DNA from: DATESN01 sp035270785
Lineage (GTDB): Bacteria; Bacillota; Clostridia; Lachnospirales; Lachnospiraceae
Assembly (NCBI GenBank): GCA_035270785.1
Contig: DATESN010000101.1
Coordinates: 1-64,000 of the forward strand
Length of the DNA stretch: 64,000 nt
Direction of reading: 5' to 3'
Shown: positions 44,060 to 52,197 of the stretch, piece by piece
How positions within the stretch are numbered: position 1 is the first letter of the stretch
Layout: every line of letters starts with the position of its first letter
The notes under the pieces: generated by a model
What the model was told of the DNA's origin: nothing
What the model saw: only the letters and a program-made list of their open reading frames with translations
Database searches by the model: none
Made by a program: the position numbers and the translations under genes

Positions 44060-44681
44060 TACAGATAACCTCCAAGTTACTTTCTTGAATTCCTAATTGT
44101 TTGGCAAAAAATTGCTGCAGTATATTTATCACTTCCTTATTATCAATATTTTCTATATTATTATTTTCACTGACTCCAATTTGAATCTTATTAATTTTTA
44201 TCTTTTCCAAACTCTCAGTCGTCCTATTCATCGTAATAAGAAGATATGTATTATCTTCTACCATTTGAATTTCAACCTTACTAACAACATAAAAATTGAA
44301 AATATAAGAGTTTTCAGTTAACGCATCCTTTTTATTAATTTCTTGAATTGCATTGTTTAAACTGGATTTAACTTTTTCTTCTGTTTCTTTTATGATTTCC
44401 TTATCTGAAACGTTTTTATTTAGCTCTTTTTTAAACTCTACGCCCCCTACAGCCTTATCATATTCTTTTTCAAATTCCCTTAATCTAGTTGCATAATCAA
44501 ATTCTGCTTGGGAAAAAAACATTCCTCCTATTGGAATAATTACTAAGGATATAATCATAATTCCTACCAACATTCGAATATATCTTTCATAACTATTGTT
44601 TGGGCAAAAGTGAACAATGGTTTGCGATAAAATAATAAAGATACCCAATTTCTTAATCATTTCTATCACTTGATCTGCCAT
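44052..44681 (-). CDS. spoIIIAF: Stage III sporulation protein AF
   Basis: Membrane protein of the spoIIIA complex with two N-terminal transmembrane segments (about 8-25 and 33-52) and a soluble domain of about 150 residues that ends in the family-typical KQLGIQESNLEVI. The 209-residue length is normal. Its ATG starts two bases after the spoIIIAE stop, with AGGGGA inside spoIIIAE. Confidence 0.9.
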   Translation of the reverse strand: MADQVIEMIKKLGIFIILSQTIVHFCPNNSYERYIRMLVGIMIISLVIIPIGGMFFSQAEFDYATRLREFEKEYDKAVGGVEFKKELNKNVSDKEIIKETEEKVKSSLNNAIQEINKKDALTENSYIFNFYVVSKVEIQMVEDNTYLLITMNRTTESLEKIKINKIQIGVSENNNIENIDNKEVINILQQFFAKQLGIQESNLEVICSE

Positions 44682-44683
44682 TT

Positions 44684-45859
44684 TTAAAATCCCCTATTTG
44701 TTGAAACTGCTACAATTGCAATAGTTATAAAAAATAGGGCTATTGAAGTAAGTGCCGTTCGAAAAAGCAAAAATCCCCCATCACCTACCCTATCTATACA
44801 ACCTGTAATCCTCTTATCCGATACAATACCTATGATTGCTGCACATCCTTTCAAAATAAAGGCAATAAGCATGAGCTTACATAATGGCGCAACACAGATT
44901 ACTATTAATAATAGGATTAATACAATACCAATACTATTTTTAATTAAGACTGCTGAACCATATACCACTTCTGTCGCGGTGTCCACAACCCCACCGATAC
45001 CAGGTATGGCAGAAACGACTTTTTGAAGAACAGAAGATTTTACAGTATCAATAACAGGCGTTATCATTGACTGCAATATTCCAAAACCAGTGATCACCGT
45101 AAGGGAAGCATTTAATAAATATTCTGTTCCTTTTTTTATGATATCTAACATTTTAGCAAGACGTTCCTCTTCCATCATTCCGTTTAATATTGCCAGAAAT
45201 ACATAGCTATAAACTAACGGCAACAAAAATGCTACAAGTAGACTTTCCACTCCAAAAATAATACATAAAGTTAATTTATAGAAAGAAAGAGCTGTTAACT
45301 CTCCTGAAGCCATTCCTACTGATAAATAAAAAGTGGGGATTAATAATTTCATAAAGGCCACAATATTTTCTATTACTTCTTTTGTCACTGATACTGCATA
45401 GGAAAATATTTGAATTAATATTGTTACAAGTAATAAATAAACTAAATAATAACTAATATCTGAAATCTGATGATTCTTAAATATTTTGCTAAACTCTGCA
45501 AATAATGCAGAAATAATACCTAATAATAATACAGAAACTACAATACTTCTGTAACCATTTACTTCGTTTTTAATTTTATGTATTGTAATATCTTTTACAA
45601 ATTCAATTTTTGATTGTAAATCACCTGACATAATACCTAAAACCATATCTTTAACTGAAATCGAATCATTTTGAAATAGACTTCCGATTTTGCTATCTAT
45701 TTCACTAAAACTATATTCTTCTTCTAATTTATTTGCATCAGATTGCGTGGCATTTACCGATAATGTTGGGAAGAACAAAATCAATAATATAAGTATTATC
45801 CACAATATCTTTCTTATAACAAGATCGTCACTTCTATTTTTCAACAATACCCACCCCAT
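44684..45859 (-). CDS. spoIIIAE: Stage III sporulation protein AE
   Basis: The largest membrane protein of the complex, 391 residues with an N-terminal signal-like segment (about 15-35) and seven or eight further hydrophobic spans. Conserved sequence such as FMKLLIPTFYLSVGMASGE (broken into its central part) and SAIPGIGGVVDTATEVVYGS is visible. It is thought to form part of the mother-cell channel core. The ATG at 45859 has only a weak AGG site; a TTG five codons in is better spaced from GGGTGG. Confidence 0.93.
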   Translation of the reverse strand: MGWVLLKNRSDDLVIRKILWIILILLILFFPTLSVNATQSDANKLEEEYSFSEIDSKIGSLFQNDSISVKDMVLGIMSGDLQSKIEFVKDITIHKIKNEVNGYRSIVVSVLLLGIISALFAEFSKIFKNHQISDISYYLVYLLLVTILIQIFSYAVSVTKEVIENIVAFMKLLIPTFYLSVGMASGELTALSFYKLTLCIIFGVESLLVAFLLPLVYSYVFLAILNGMMEEERLAKMLDIIKKGTEYLLNASLTVITGFGILQSMITPVIDTVKSSVLQKVVSAIPGIGGVVDTATEVVYGSAVLIKNSIGIVLILLLIVICVAPLCKLMLIAFILKGCAAIIGIVSDKRITGCIDRVGDGGFLLFRTALTSIALFFITIAIVAVSTNRGF

Positions 45860-45864
45860 ATCTT

Positions 45865-46251
45865 TTAGCCTGAAAAGTTTTTTATTGTTTCAATTAATGC
45901 AAGTAATACTGGCATTCCAGAAAGTAGGATTGTTAGTTTTCCGAATATCTCAATTTGGCTTGCAACGGAACTATAACCAGAGTCTTTACATATCCCTGCA
46001 CAAAACTCACAAACATATGTTATTCCAATTACTTTTAATAAAATTGCTAAATATTCCGATTGGTTTCCAAGAAGATTTTTCAAGTTGTTAACTTGTACCA
46101 TTACCGCTTCTAGTCTTCCAATTGAGAACGTAAACACCATCAAACTAATTGCAAATCCTATATATATCCCATACTCCTGTTTTTGCCCTTTAAACTGTAC
46201 TGCAAGCATAATTCCTGCTATTGCAAGTAATCCCAACTTTATTACATCCAT
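45865..46251 (-). CDS. spoIIIAD: Stage III sporulation protein AD
   Basis: A 128-residue membrane protein with four hydrophobic segments, sharing its fold with SpoIIIAC. The C-terminal block ICKDSGYSSVASQIEIFGK and LLSGMPVLLALIETI is typical. AGGGGA precedes the ATG. Confidence 0.93.
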   Translation of the reverse strand: MDVIKLGLLAIAGIMLAVQFKGQKQEYGIYIGFAISLMVFTFSIGRLEAVMVQVNNLKNLLGNQSEYLAILLKVIGITYVCEFCAGICKDSGYSSVASQIEIFGKLTILLSGMPVLLALIETIKNFSG

Positions 46252-46263
46252 ATTCTTTTTCCC

Positions 46264-46458
46264 CTATAAACTAAACAGGTTTTGAATGGTTACGAATAAA
46301 TCATATATGTAAGGAACGATCCAAGTTAACACTAAAATAAGACCCGCCAGACTTACTAGAAATGCATGTTCTTCCCTCCCGCTATGTTTTAATATCTGGC
46401 ACAAAATAGTTACTAAAATCCCTACTGCAGCTATTTTAAAGATTATATATATGCTCAT
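46264..46458 (-). CDS. spoIIIAC: Stage III sporulation protein AC
   Basis: A 64-residue, two-span membrane protein. ILCQILKHSGREEHAFLVSLAG is the family signature (core KHSGREEHAF). AAGGAGG lies four to six bases before the ATG. Small but well supported by position between spoIIIAB and spoIIIAD. Confidence 0.93.
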   Translation of the reverse strand: MSIYIIFKIAAVGILVTILCQILKHSGREEHAFLVSLAGLILVLTWIVPYIYDLFVTIQNLFSL

Positions 46459-46477
46459 TGCCCCTCCTTAAGTACTT

Positions 46478-46993
46478 TTATATAAAAATAATGGTACACA
46501 ATATACCACTCATAACACCTAGAGACACATAAATCTTACTTTTATTACGATACTCATTTTCCAAAAGATCAATTAACTCCTGCATTTTATCAATATAGAA
46601 ACCTATTTCTTTGCATTGCATTTTTCCATCCTGAAAGCTTTCCTCCATAAATTGCATTAGTAAATCCATATCTTTATTCGTGATTGGTATTTTATCTCGC
46701 ATTATAATCAAATTCCTTTTCCACACTTCACCAAATGGGTATCCACGATTTTCTATCATGTCCAAATTAATTTTTCCATATAATTTCAAATAGGGTTCTT
46801 CTGCTCTTTTACTAATATTTTCACATGCTTCCTGCAATGTTGATTTGTGATACTCAACCTCATTTTGTAAATAAAAAAATAACTTTTTTATATATTTCAA
46901 ATGATAAATTCGTTGTTTCATTTCTTTTTTTAAGCTTAACCCAAATCCAGTGGTTCCTAAAATTGTTAAGACAGCACCGATCAAATGAAGCAT
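46478..46993 (-). CDS. spoIIIAB: Stage III sporulation protein AB
   Basis: A 171-residue protein with hydrophobic segments at each end and a helical middle. GTTGFGLSLKKEMKQRI near the N-terminus and the C-terminal YRNKSKIYVSLGVMSGIL are typical; the fold resembles type II secretion GspF domains. I start at ATG 46993, eight bases after GGAGG, which gives the standard length; a longer reading to 47077 would run into spoIIIAA. Confidence 0.92.
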   Translation of the reverse strand: MLHLIGAVLTILGTTGFGLSLKKEMKQRIYHLKYIKKLFFYLQNEVEYHKSTLQEACENISKRAEEPYLKLYGKINLDMIENRGYPFGEVWKRNLIIMRDKIPITNKDMDLLMQFMEESFQDGKMQCKEIGFYIDKMQELIDLLENEYRNKSKIYVSLGVMSGILCTIIFI

Positions 46994-47043
46994 CTTTTCA
47001 ACCTCCATATTACTCTTTTGATATCTCTTTCTACTTCTCAGTG

Positions 47044-48009
47044 CTAACCTTCTTGTGAAATTATGTTTGGCTCCCATAAAAAATCTTTATTATAGATTCC
47101 CTGCACAGTTCCAACCTTGTCCTTTTTTGAAAGTACCACATATCTCTCGAACACCTTATCTTTTAAAATAGAACTTAGAAACTCCTTTTCACGAACTTCT
47201 TCTAAACTTTCACCATGTATAGTGGCTACAATGCTACATCCACATTGAATTATTTGATGAAGTGCTTTGATATCTTCTAAACTTCCTAATTCATCAACTG
47301 CAATAATAACTGGTGACATGGAACGAATAAGCATAATCATTCCTAATGCTTTTGGACAAGCATCCAATAAATCTGTGCGCATACCCAAATTATTCCATAC
47401 AGTACCTAAGTAACTTCCTCCTATTTCGGAGCGTTCATCAACTACTCCTACATTAACTCCACTTGCGTATTTTGTTCCATCTGATATATTTCGTATTAAA
47501 TCTCTTAGTAACGTTGTCTTTCCAGCTCCTGGTGGAGAAATAATAAGTGTATTTAAAAACTTATGTTTTGAATACAGATTCGGAATGATATGGTCTGAAA
47601 CACCAACTATTTCATGAGATACTCTAATATTCATAAAGGAAATGTTTTTAATCGTTTTGATACACTCATTTTCCAAAACCACTTGGCCTGTGAGTCCAAT
47701 TCTATGTCCACCCTCCACAGTTAAATATCCTTGTTTTATTTCATCTTCAAATGCATATATAGAATATTTACAAATATGACTGAGAATCGCATTTAAATCT
47801 TTTTTTAATAATATAAATCCTTTACTTTTTTCCTTATGTACCGTTCCTTTCTCTGACAAGAAAAATTCATAATTATTAATATTCAAAATGACGGGTTGAT
47901 TAACTCTGAGCCTAATTTCTTGTAATCCTTGTAAATATTCACAGCTTATAGAAAACATTTTCCTTAAATATTCAGGAAACAGTCCTTCAATTTCACAACG
48001 TCTAGTCAT
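47044..48009 (-). CDS. spoIIIAA: Stage III sporulation protein AA, secretion-type ATPase
   Basis: AAA+ ATPase related to type II/IV secretion motors, proposed to energise the SpoIIIA channel. Walker A SPPGAGKTTLLRD lies near residue 165; Walker B VIIAVDELGSLED follows, with the conserved VVDERSEIGG and TIHGESLEEV. Start is the third in-frame option, ATG 48009, eight bases after AGAGG. First gene of the eight-gene operon, with a sigma-E-like promoter at 48029-48057. Confidence 0.94.
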   Translation of the reverse strand: MTRRCEIEGLFPEYLRKMFSISCEYLQGLQEIRLRVNQPVILNINNYEFFLSEKGTVHKEKSKGFILLKKDLNAILSHICKYSIYAFEDEIKQGYLTVEGGHRIGLTGQVVLENECIKTIKNISFMNIRVSHEIVGVSDHIIPNLYSKHKFLNTLIISPPGAGKTTLLRDLIRNISDGTKYASGVNVGVVDERSEIGGSYLGTVWNNLGMRTDLLDACPKALGMIMLIRSMSPVIIAVDELGSLEDIKALHQIIQCGCSIVATIHGESLEEVREKEFLSSILKDKVFERYVVLSKKDKVGTVQGIYNKDFLWEPNIISQEG

Positions 48010-48028
48010 GTCCATCACCTCTTAAGAA

Positions 48029-48057
48029 AATATATGAATAGGTGGTAAAGTTATGAC
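48029..48057 (-). promoter_or_regulatory. Sigma-E-like promoter of the spoIIIA operon
   Basis: On the minus strand GTCATA (48052-48057), a 15-bp spacer and CATATATT (48029-48036). The -10 octamer is identical to that before spoIIM. The known mother-cell sigma-E control of spoIIIA in Bacillus supports the call. Confidence 0.7.
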
Positions 48058-48074
48058 TACTTTTTTTAGATAAA

Positions 48075-48104
48075 AAAAAAGACCTGAATGATTTCAGGTC
48101 TTTT
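48075..48104 (-). terminator. Terminator of pnp
   Basis: Arms AAAAGACCTGAA and TTCAGGTCTTTT with a TGAT loop; nine consecutive T on the minus strand. It insulates the spoIIIA operon from pnp. Confidence 0.92.
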
Positions 48105-48112
48105 ACTATATA

Positions 48113-50203
48113 TTATTGTTGTTCTACATCTTTCATAGAGAAGCTTGTTCTACCCATTTTGTCCTTACCTAAGCATACAACTGTTACCATATCCCCGAGA
48201 GCAAGTACATCTTCTACATGATTAATTCTTTCTTTTGAAACTTTTGAAATATGAACCATTCCTTCTTTTCCCGGAGCAAATTCGATAAAAGCACCAAATT
48301 CCTTAATACTAATAACTTTACCCACGAAAAGTTGACCTTCAACAAAATCTGTTGTAATAATTTTAATCATTTCAATGGCTTTATCCATCATTTCTTTATC
48401 AGTTCCACAAACACTTACAGCACCTTCATCATTAATATCAATTTTAACACCTGTTTGTTCTATCAGTGCATTAATTGTTTTACCACGTTGTCCAACAACA
48501 TCACCAATTTTTTCTGGGTTAATCTTAATTTGAACAATTTTAGGAGCAAACTTTCCTACTGTTTCACGAGCTTTATCAATTACTGGATTCATAATATCAT
48601 TTAAAATAATGGTTCTAGCTTCTTTTGTTTTTCTAATTGCTTCTTCAACAACCGCTCTTGTTAATCCATGTATTTTAATATCCATTTGAATTGCTGTAAT
48701 ACCATCATTTGTTCCAGCAACTTTAAAGTCCATGTCCCCAAAGAAATCTTCCAATCCTTGAATGTCCGTTAAAACAATATAATCGTCATCTGTATCCCCT
48801 GTTACAAGTCCCGTTGAAATACCAGCAACCGGCTTTTTAATTGGAACACCTGCAGCCATTAACGATAAGGAGGAAGCACAAATACTAGCTTGAGATGTTG
48901 ATCCATTTGATTCAAAGGTTTCAGAAACCGTTCTAATTGTATAAGGAAACTCTTCTTCGGTAGGTAGAACTGGAACCAATGCTTTTTCTGCTAACGATCC
49001 ATGTCCAATTTCACGACGTCCTGGTCCTCTTGAAGGTCTCGTTTCTCCTACTGAGTAAGAAGGGAAGTTATAGTGGTGCATATATCTCTTTCTTGTTTCA
49101 GTCAAGTCTAACCCATCTATTCTTTGAGATTCTGATAACGGAGCCAGTGTTGTGATGGTACAAATTTGAGTTTGTCCACGTGTAAACATACCAGAACCGT
49201 GAACTCTAGGAATTAAATCAATCTCAGCCGCTAACGCTCTCATCTGGGTTACTCCACGACCATCGGGACGCTTATGATCTTTTAATATCATTTTACGAAC
49301 AGTTTTCTTTTGATATTGGTATAATGCTTCTCCAAGAAGTCCAATCCATTCTTCATTTCCTGCAAAAGCTTCTTCTAACTTTGCTCTAATTTCTCTGATA
49401 TTTCCTTCACGTACTTGCTTTTCGTCTGTGAATACTGCAACTTCCATTTCTTCTGGTGTTACTATTTCTTTCATTTTAGCAAATAACTCTTCAGGAATTG
49501 CGCAACTTGTATAGGTGTGTTTTGGCTTACCCACTTCAGCAACAATCTTTTCTGTAAATTCAATGACTGTTTGATTGATTGCATGAGCTTCATAAATGGC
49601 TTCAATCATTTTATCTTCTGTAACTTCATTTGCACCAGCTTCAATCATAATTACTTTCTCTTTTGTAGATGATACAGTGAGTTGTAAGTCTGATTTTGCT
49701 TTCTGTTCTGCATTTGGATTAATGACAAACTGTCCATCAATTAAACCAACTTGTGTTGTTGCACAAGGGCCATCAAAAGGAATATCTGAAATTGCTGTAG
49801 CAATGGCAGATCCTAACATTGCTGTTAACTCAGGGCTACAATCTGGGTCAACAGACATTACTAAGTTATTAAGTGTTACATCATTTCTGTAATCTTTTGG
49901 GAATAAAGGACGCATAGGTCTATCAATTACCCGAGAAGTAAGAACTGAATTTTCACTAGCTTTTCCTTCTCTTTTATTAAATCCACCTGGGATTTTACCC
50001 ACTGCGTATAATTTTTCTTCATACTCTACACTTAGTGGGAAAAAATCAATTCCCTCTCTAGGTTTTTCTGAAGAAGTTGCTGTTGATAATACTGTTGTGT
50101 CACCAAAGTGCATTAACGCACATCCATTAGCTTGTTTACCAACTCGATCTACATCTACTGTAAGTGTGCGTCCTGCTAATTCCATTGTAAAACTTTTGTA
50201 CAT
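48113..50203 (-). CDS. pnp: Polyribonucleotide nucleotidyltransferase (PNPase)
   Basis: Phosphorolytic 3'-5' exoribonuclease. Two RNase PH domains (second with RDGRGVTQMRALAAEIDLIPRVHGSGMF-type sequence around residue 320 and DGGSTSQ-like SNGSTSQASI), a KH domain (GDVVGQRGKTINALIEQTG) and an S1 domain (GKVISIKEFGAFIEFAPGKEGMVHIS, core FGAFIEF). Start at ATG 50203 after AAAGGAG gives 696 residues. Its leader forms a long hairpin at 50263-50344. Confidence 0.96.
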   Translation of the reverse strand: MYKSFTMELAGRTLTVDVDRVGKQANGCALMHFGDTTVLSTATSSEKPREGIDFFPLSVEYEEKLYAVGKIPGGFNKREGKASENSVLTSRVIDRPMRPLFPKDYRNDVTLNNLVMSVDPDCSPELTAMLGSAIATAISDIPFDGPCATTQVGLIDGQFVINPNAEQKAKSDLQLTVSSTKEKVIMIEAGANEVTEDKMIEAIYEAHAINQTVIEFTEKIVAEVGKPKHTYTSCAIPEELFAKMKEIVTPEEMEVAVFTDEKQVREGNIREIRAKLEEAFAGNEEWIGLLGEALYQYQKKTVRKMILKDHKRPDGRGVTQMRALAAEIDLIPRVHGSGMFTRGQTQICTITTLAPLSESQRIDGLDLTETRKRYMHHYNFPSYSVGETRPSRGPGRREIGHGSLAEKALVPVLPTEEEFPYTIRTVSETFESNGSTSQASICASSLSLMAAGVPIKKPVAGISTGLVTGDTDDDYIVLTDIQGLEDFFGDMDFKVAGTNDGITAIQMDIKIHGLTRAVVEEAIRKTKEARTIILNDIMNPVIDKARETVGKFAPKIVQIKINPEKIGDVVGQRGKTINALIEQTGVKIDINDEGAVSVCGTDKEMMDKAIEMIKIITTDFVEGQLFVGKVISIKEFGAFIEFAPGKEGMVHISKVSKERINHVEDVLALGDMVTVVCLGKDKMGRTSFSMKDVEQQ

Positions 50204-50262
50204 ATTTTTTCTCCTTTTCAAAAATGGGATACAAGAAGCGTATCACCTGATTAATTGTTGAA

Positions 50263-50344
50263 GCAGAAGATGCCGAAACTACTGAAAAAAATATTACTTT
50301 CTTCTATTAATATCCTTTTCAGTGGTCTCGATGCCCTCTTCCGC
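50263..50344 (-). promoter_or_regulatory. Long imperfect hairpin in the pnp leader
   Basis: The two halves pair over about 34 positions: plus-strand GCAGAAGATGCCGAAAC and TACTGAAAA on one side, TTTTCAGTGGTCTCG and ATGCCCTCTTCCGC on the other, with an AT-rich top. It sits between the rpsO terminator and the pnp ribosome site. Enterobacterial pnp leaders carry a comparable RNase III-cleaved stem used for autoregulation; that parallel is inferred. Confidence 0.65.
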
Positions 50345-50390
50345 CTTATTACTGACTGTGCTTTTTGTTGCAAGTAAAATTAAAAATAAA

Positions 50391-50413
50391 GAGCGGATAA
50401 TGAATATCCGCTC
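50391..50413 (-). terminator. Terminator of rpsO
   Basis: Arms GAGCGGATA and TATCCGCTC with a 5-nt loop, followed on the minus strand by TTTATTTTTAATTTT. It lies 20 bp past the rpsO stop; some readthrough into pnp is possible. Confidence 0.85.
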
Positions 50414-50433
50414 CATACTACGCAAAAAGAAAA

Positions 50434-50700
50434 TTACTTTCTAATTCCAAGTTTTTCGATCAAAGAACGATATCTTTCAATGTCAGATTTCTTTAAATAA
50501 CCTAGTAAACCTCTTCTTTGACCAACCATCTTAAGAAGTCCTCTTCTAGAATGATGATCTTTTGGATGTAATTTTAAATGCTCTGTTAGTTCTGAAATTC
50601 TTGCCGATAATACTGCAATTTGAACTTCTGGTGAACCCGTATCACCAACACTTCTTGCAAATTCTTGCATAATTGCTGTTTTCTTTTCTTTTAATATCAT
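50434..50700 (-). CDS. rpsO: Ribosomal protein S15
   Basis: Primary 16S rRNA-binding protein of the small subunit. The 88 residues include TGSPEVQIAVLSARI, LKLHPKDHHSRRGLLKMVGQRR (core HHSRRGLL) and the C-terminal YLKKSDIERY and LGIRK. Start at ATG 50700 after GGAGG. It precedes pnp, the order conserved across bacteria, and has its own promoter at 50792-50820. Confidence 0.97.
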   Translation of the reverse strand: MILKEKKTAIMQEFARSVGDTGSPEVQIAVLSARISELTEHLKLHPKDHHSRRGLLKMVGQRRGLLGYLKKSDIERYRSLIEKLGIRK

Positions 50701-50719
50701 TGTTATATCCTCCATTATT

Positions 50720-50785
50720 TTGATTCAGCCATCACTAAGTTAAAGGTCGGAGTTTCCTTAATCTGAGTTGAGGCTATTTTTATAC
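50720..50785 (-). promoter_or_regulatory. Structured rpsO leader, candidate S15 autoregulatory element
   Basis: In the ~85-nt leader, AGCC near the 5' end can pair with GGCT near the ribosome site, and TAAGG with CCTTTA inside. S15 represses its own mRNA through leader structures in several phyla, so autoregulation is plausible. The structure is my hand folding only. Confidence 0.4.
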
Positions 50786-50791
50786 TTGCCT

Positions 50792-50820
50792 AGTATACCA
50801 TTAAATACTAATTGTGTAAA
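50792..50820 (-). promoter_or_regulatory. Promoter of rpsO
   Basis: On the minus strand TTTACA (50815-50820), a 17-bp spacer and TATACT (50792-50797), about 90 bp upstream of the ATG. Confidence 0.75.
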
Positions 50821-50880
50821 CACTTCTATAAGAATTGATTTTCAAATGTTTTCCATATGTTTTTCGAATATCAGAAGAAT

Positions 50881-51975
50881 TTAGAAAAGCCTTCTTGCAC
50901 ATGTTGGTGTTCTATAATTTATATTGGAAATCATAATTCCATTCTTGGGGCTGCTGGCATGAACTACTTGTCCATTTCCTATGTAAATAACGACATGATT
51001 GATGCCACTATTGTCTGAATAAAATACTAGATCCCCGGGCTTTAGTTCCGTTAGGCTTACGGATGTTCCATAACCCGATTGTGCCCTTGCTGAATGAGAA
51101 AGTGAAAAACCATATTTTTTAAAAATTGTTAAGGTGAATCCCGAACAATCCGCTCCATTTGTTAGACTGACGCCACCATATACATAAGGATTACCTACAA
51201 ATTGGATTGCATACTCAGCAAGATTAATACCTGCATCTGTTACACCAACTCCATATTTTTCTTCCATGATTGTAAGCGCTGTTTTAAGTTGTTCTCCAAC
51301 CTTAACATAATCTTTTGAGACATAACTCTCTTTTTCTTCAAAGATAACTTTTACCCAGTCATCGACTTCTTCCACAACTTCCAAACTAGTTCCATTTGCA
51401 ACTAAACCTCTAACACCAGAATTTGTGGACGCTTCTTTTCTAATTTTTAAATTTTGTGCGGTAACCGTTGCTCTAAGAGTTGCAACTTCTTTGGCTTTCT
51501 CTATTGCAGTATCTCCAACGAATAAGTAATCCAAACTCACATAACCTTCTACTTTACCTGATTTAATCAAGGACCATCCATTTTCCATACTAATAATTTC
51601 ACACCCAGCATCTTTAGGTAGCTTTCCCAAGATTTTACTAGTTGTATCTGGGTTCTCTCTAATATTTAAGTTTTCTGAAACATTGGCTACTCCAAGATTT
51701 GTAAAACCCCACAAGGAACTTTCCGGCTCCTCTGTTTCCTCTAGAGCAAAATCATTTTTTATTTCCTTTCCTCTAGTGCTATCTGCCATTAACTGTTGTA
51801 TCTCTTCCTTGGACAGATGATCTAAAGAAGATAAAATTGTTTCCGCCCCAGCTGTATATTGAATTTTAGTTGAAAAATCAGCATATGAGATAGAACCCAT
51901 TCCTATGACTGCCACTGATACGCCTATACCTATGCTTATACCTATGCCTATTTTCTTACATCCTTTTATCTTCAT
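50881..51975 (-). CDS. Secreted NlpC/P60 peptidase with two SH3b domains
   Basis: Cell-wall D,L-endopeptidase. A signal peptide (1-32, ending SYA) is followed by two bacterial SH3 domains (about 97-152 and 170-226), a short linker and an NlpC/P60 domain with Cys277 in GADCSGFT, His327 in INHVVIYIG and His339 in VVHASS. It should cleave stem peptides during growth, division or germination; the exact role is unknown. AAAGGA precedes the ATG. It has a near-perfect sigma-A promoter whose -35 box abuts a 28-bp tandem duplication. Confidence 0.92.
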   Translation of the reverse strand: MKIKGCKKIGIGISIGIGVSVAVIGMGSISYADFSTKIQYTAGAETILSSLDHLSKEEIQQLMADSTRGKEIKNDFALEETEEPESSLWGFTNLGVANVSENLNIRENPDTTSKILGKLPKDAGCEIISMENGWSLIKSGKVEGYVSLDYLFVGDTAIEKAKEVATLRATVTAQNLKIRKEASTNSGVRGLVANGTSLEVVEEVDDWVKVIFEEKESYVSKDYVKVGEQLKTALTIMEEKYGVGVTDAGINLAEYAIQFVGNPYVYGGVSLTNGADCSGFTLTIFKKYGFSLSHSARAQSGYGTSVSLTELKPGDLVFYSDNSGINHVVIYIGNGQVVHASSPKNGIMISNINYRTPTCARRLF

Positions 51976-52040
51976 TTTAATCCTTTCGAACCCAATTCTC
52001 GTTTGATATATTACAAATTTGTTACGTTTATTACAATATA

Positions 52041-52069
52041 ATTATATCAATGCACTTTCCTTATGTCAA
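52041..52069 (-). promoter_or_regulatory. Sigma-A promoter of the NlpC/P60 gene
   Basis: On the minus strand TTGACA (52064-52069) and TATAAT (52041-52046) with exactly 17 bp between: both boxes are perfect consensus, about 65 bp upstream of the ATG. Confidence 0.88.
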
Positions 52070-52124
52070 TGATTACCTATCTTTACCATACCACATATGA
52101 TTGCCTATCTTTACCATACCACAT
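52069..52124 (-). repeat. 28-bp tandem duplication abutting the NlpC/P60 promoter
   Basis: Units 52069-52096 and 52097-52124 differ at one base. Both contain CCTATCTTTACCATACC. The array touches the -35 box, the position where activators bind. It does not match the WalR consensus well. Confidence 0.92.
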
Positions 52125-52155
52125 AATGACTTGTCATTTCTATCCTTCCTAAAAA

Positions 52156-52180
52156 ATGGGATGCCTTTGCAGCATCCCAT
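52156..52180 (-). terminator. Terminator of the rimP-ribF operon
   Basis: Arms ATGGGATGC and GCATCCCAT with a 7-nt loop and six T on the minus strand, about 17 bp past the ribF stop. Confidence 0.9.
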
Positions 52181-52197
52181 AGATTGAAATCTTTTAT

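Noticed and set aside
46994..47077. Extended N-terminus for spoIIIAB
   Set aside because: It would overlap spoIIIAA, and the GGAGG site points to the ATG at 46993, which gives the normal family length.
48251..48604. A 117-codon plus-strand frame rich in Asn and Phe
   Set aside because: It is the complement of the KH and S1 part of pnp.
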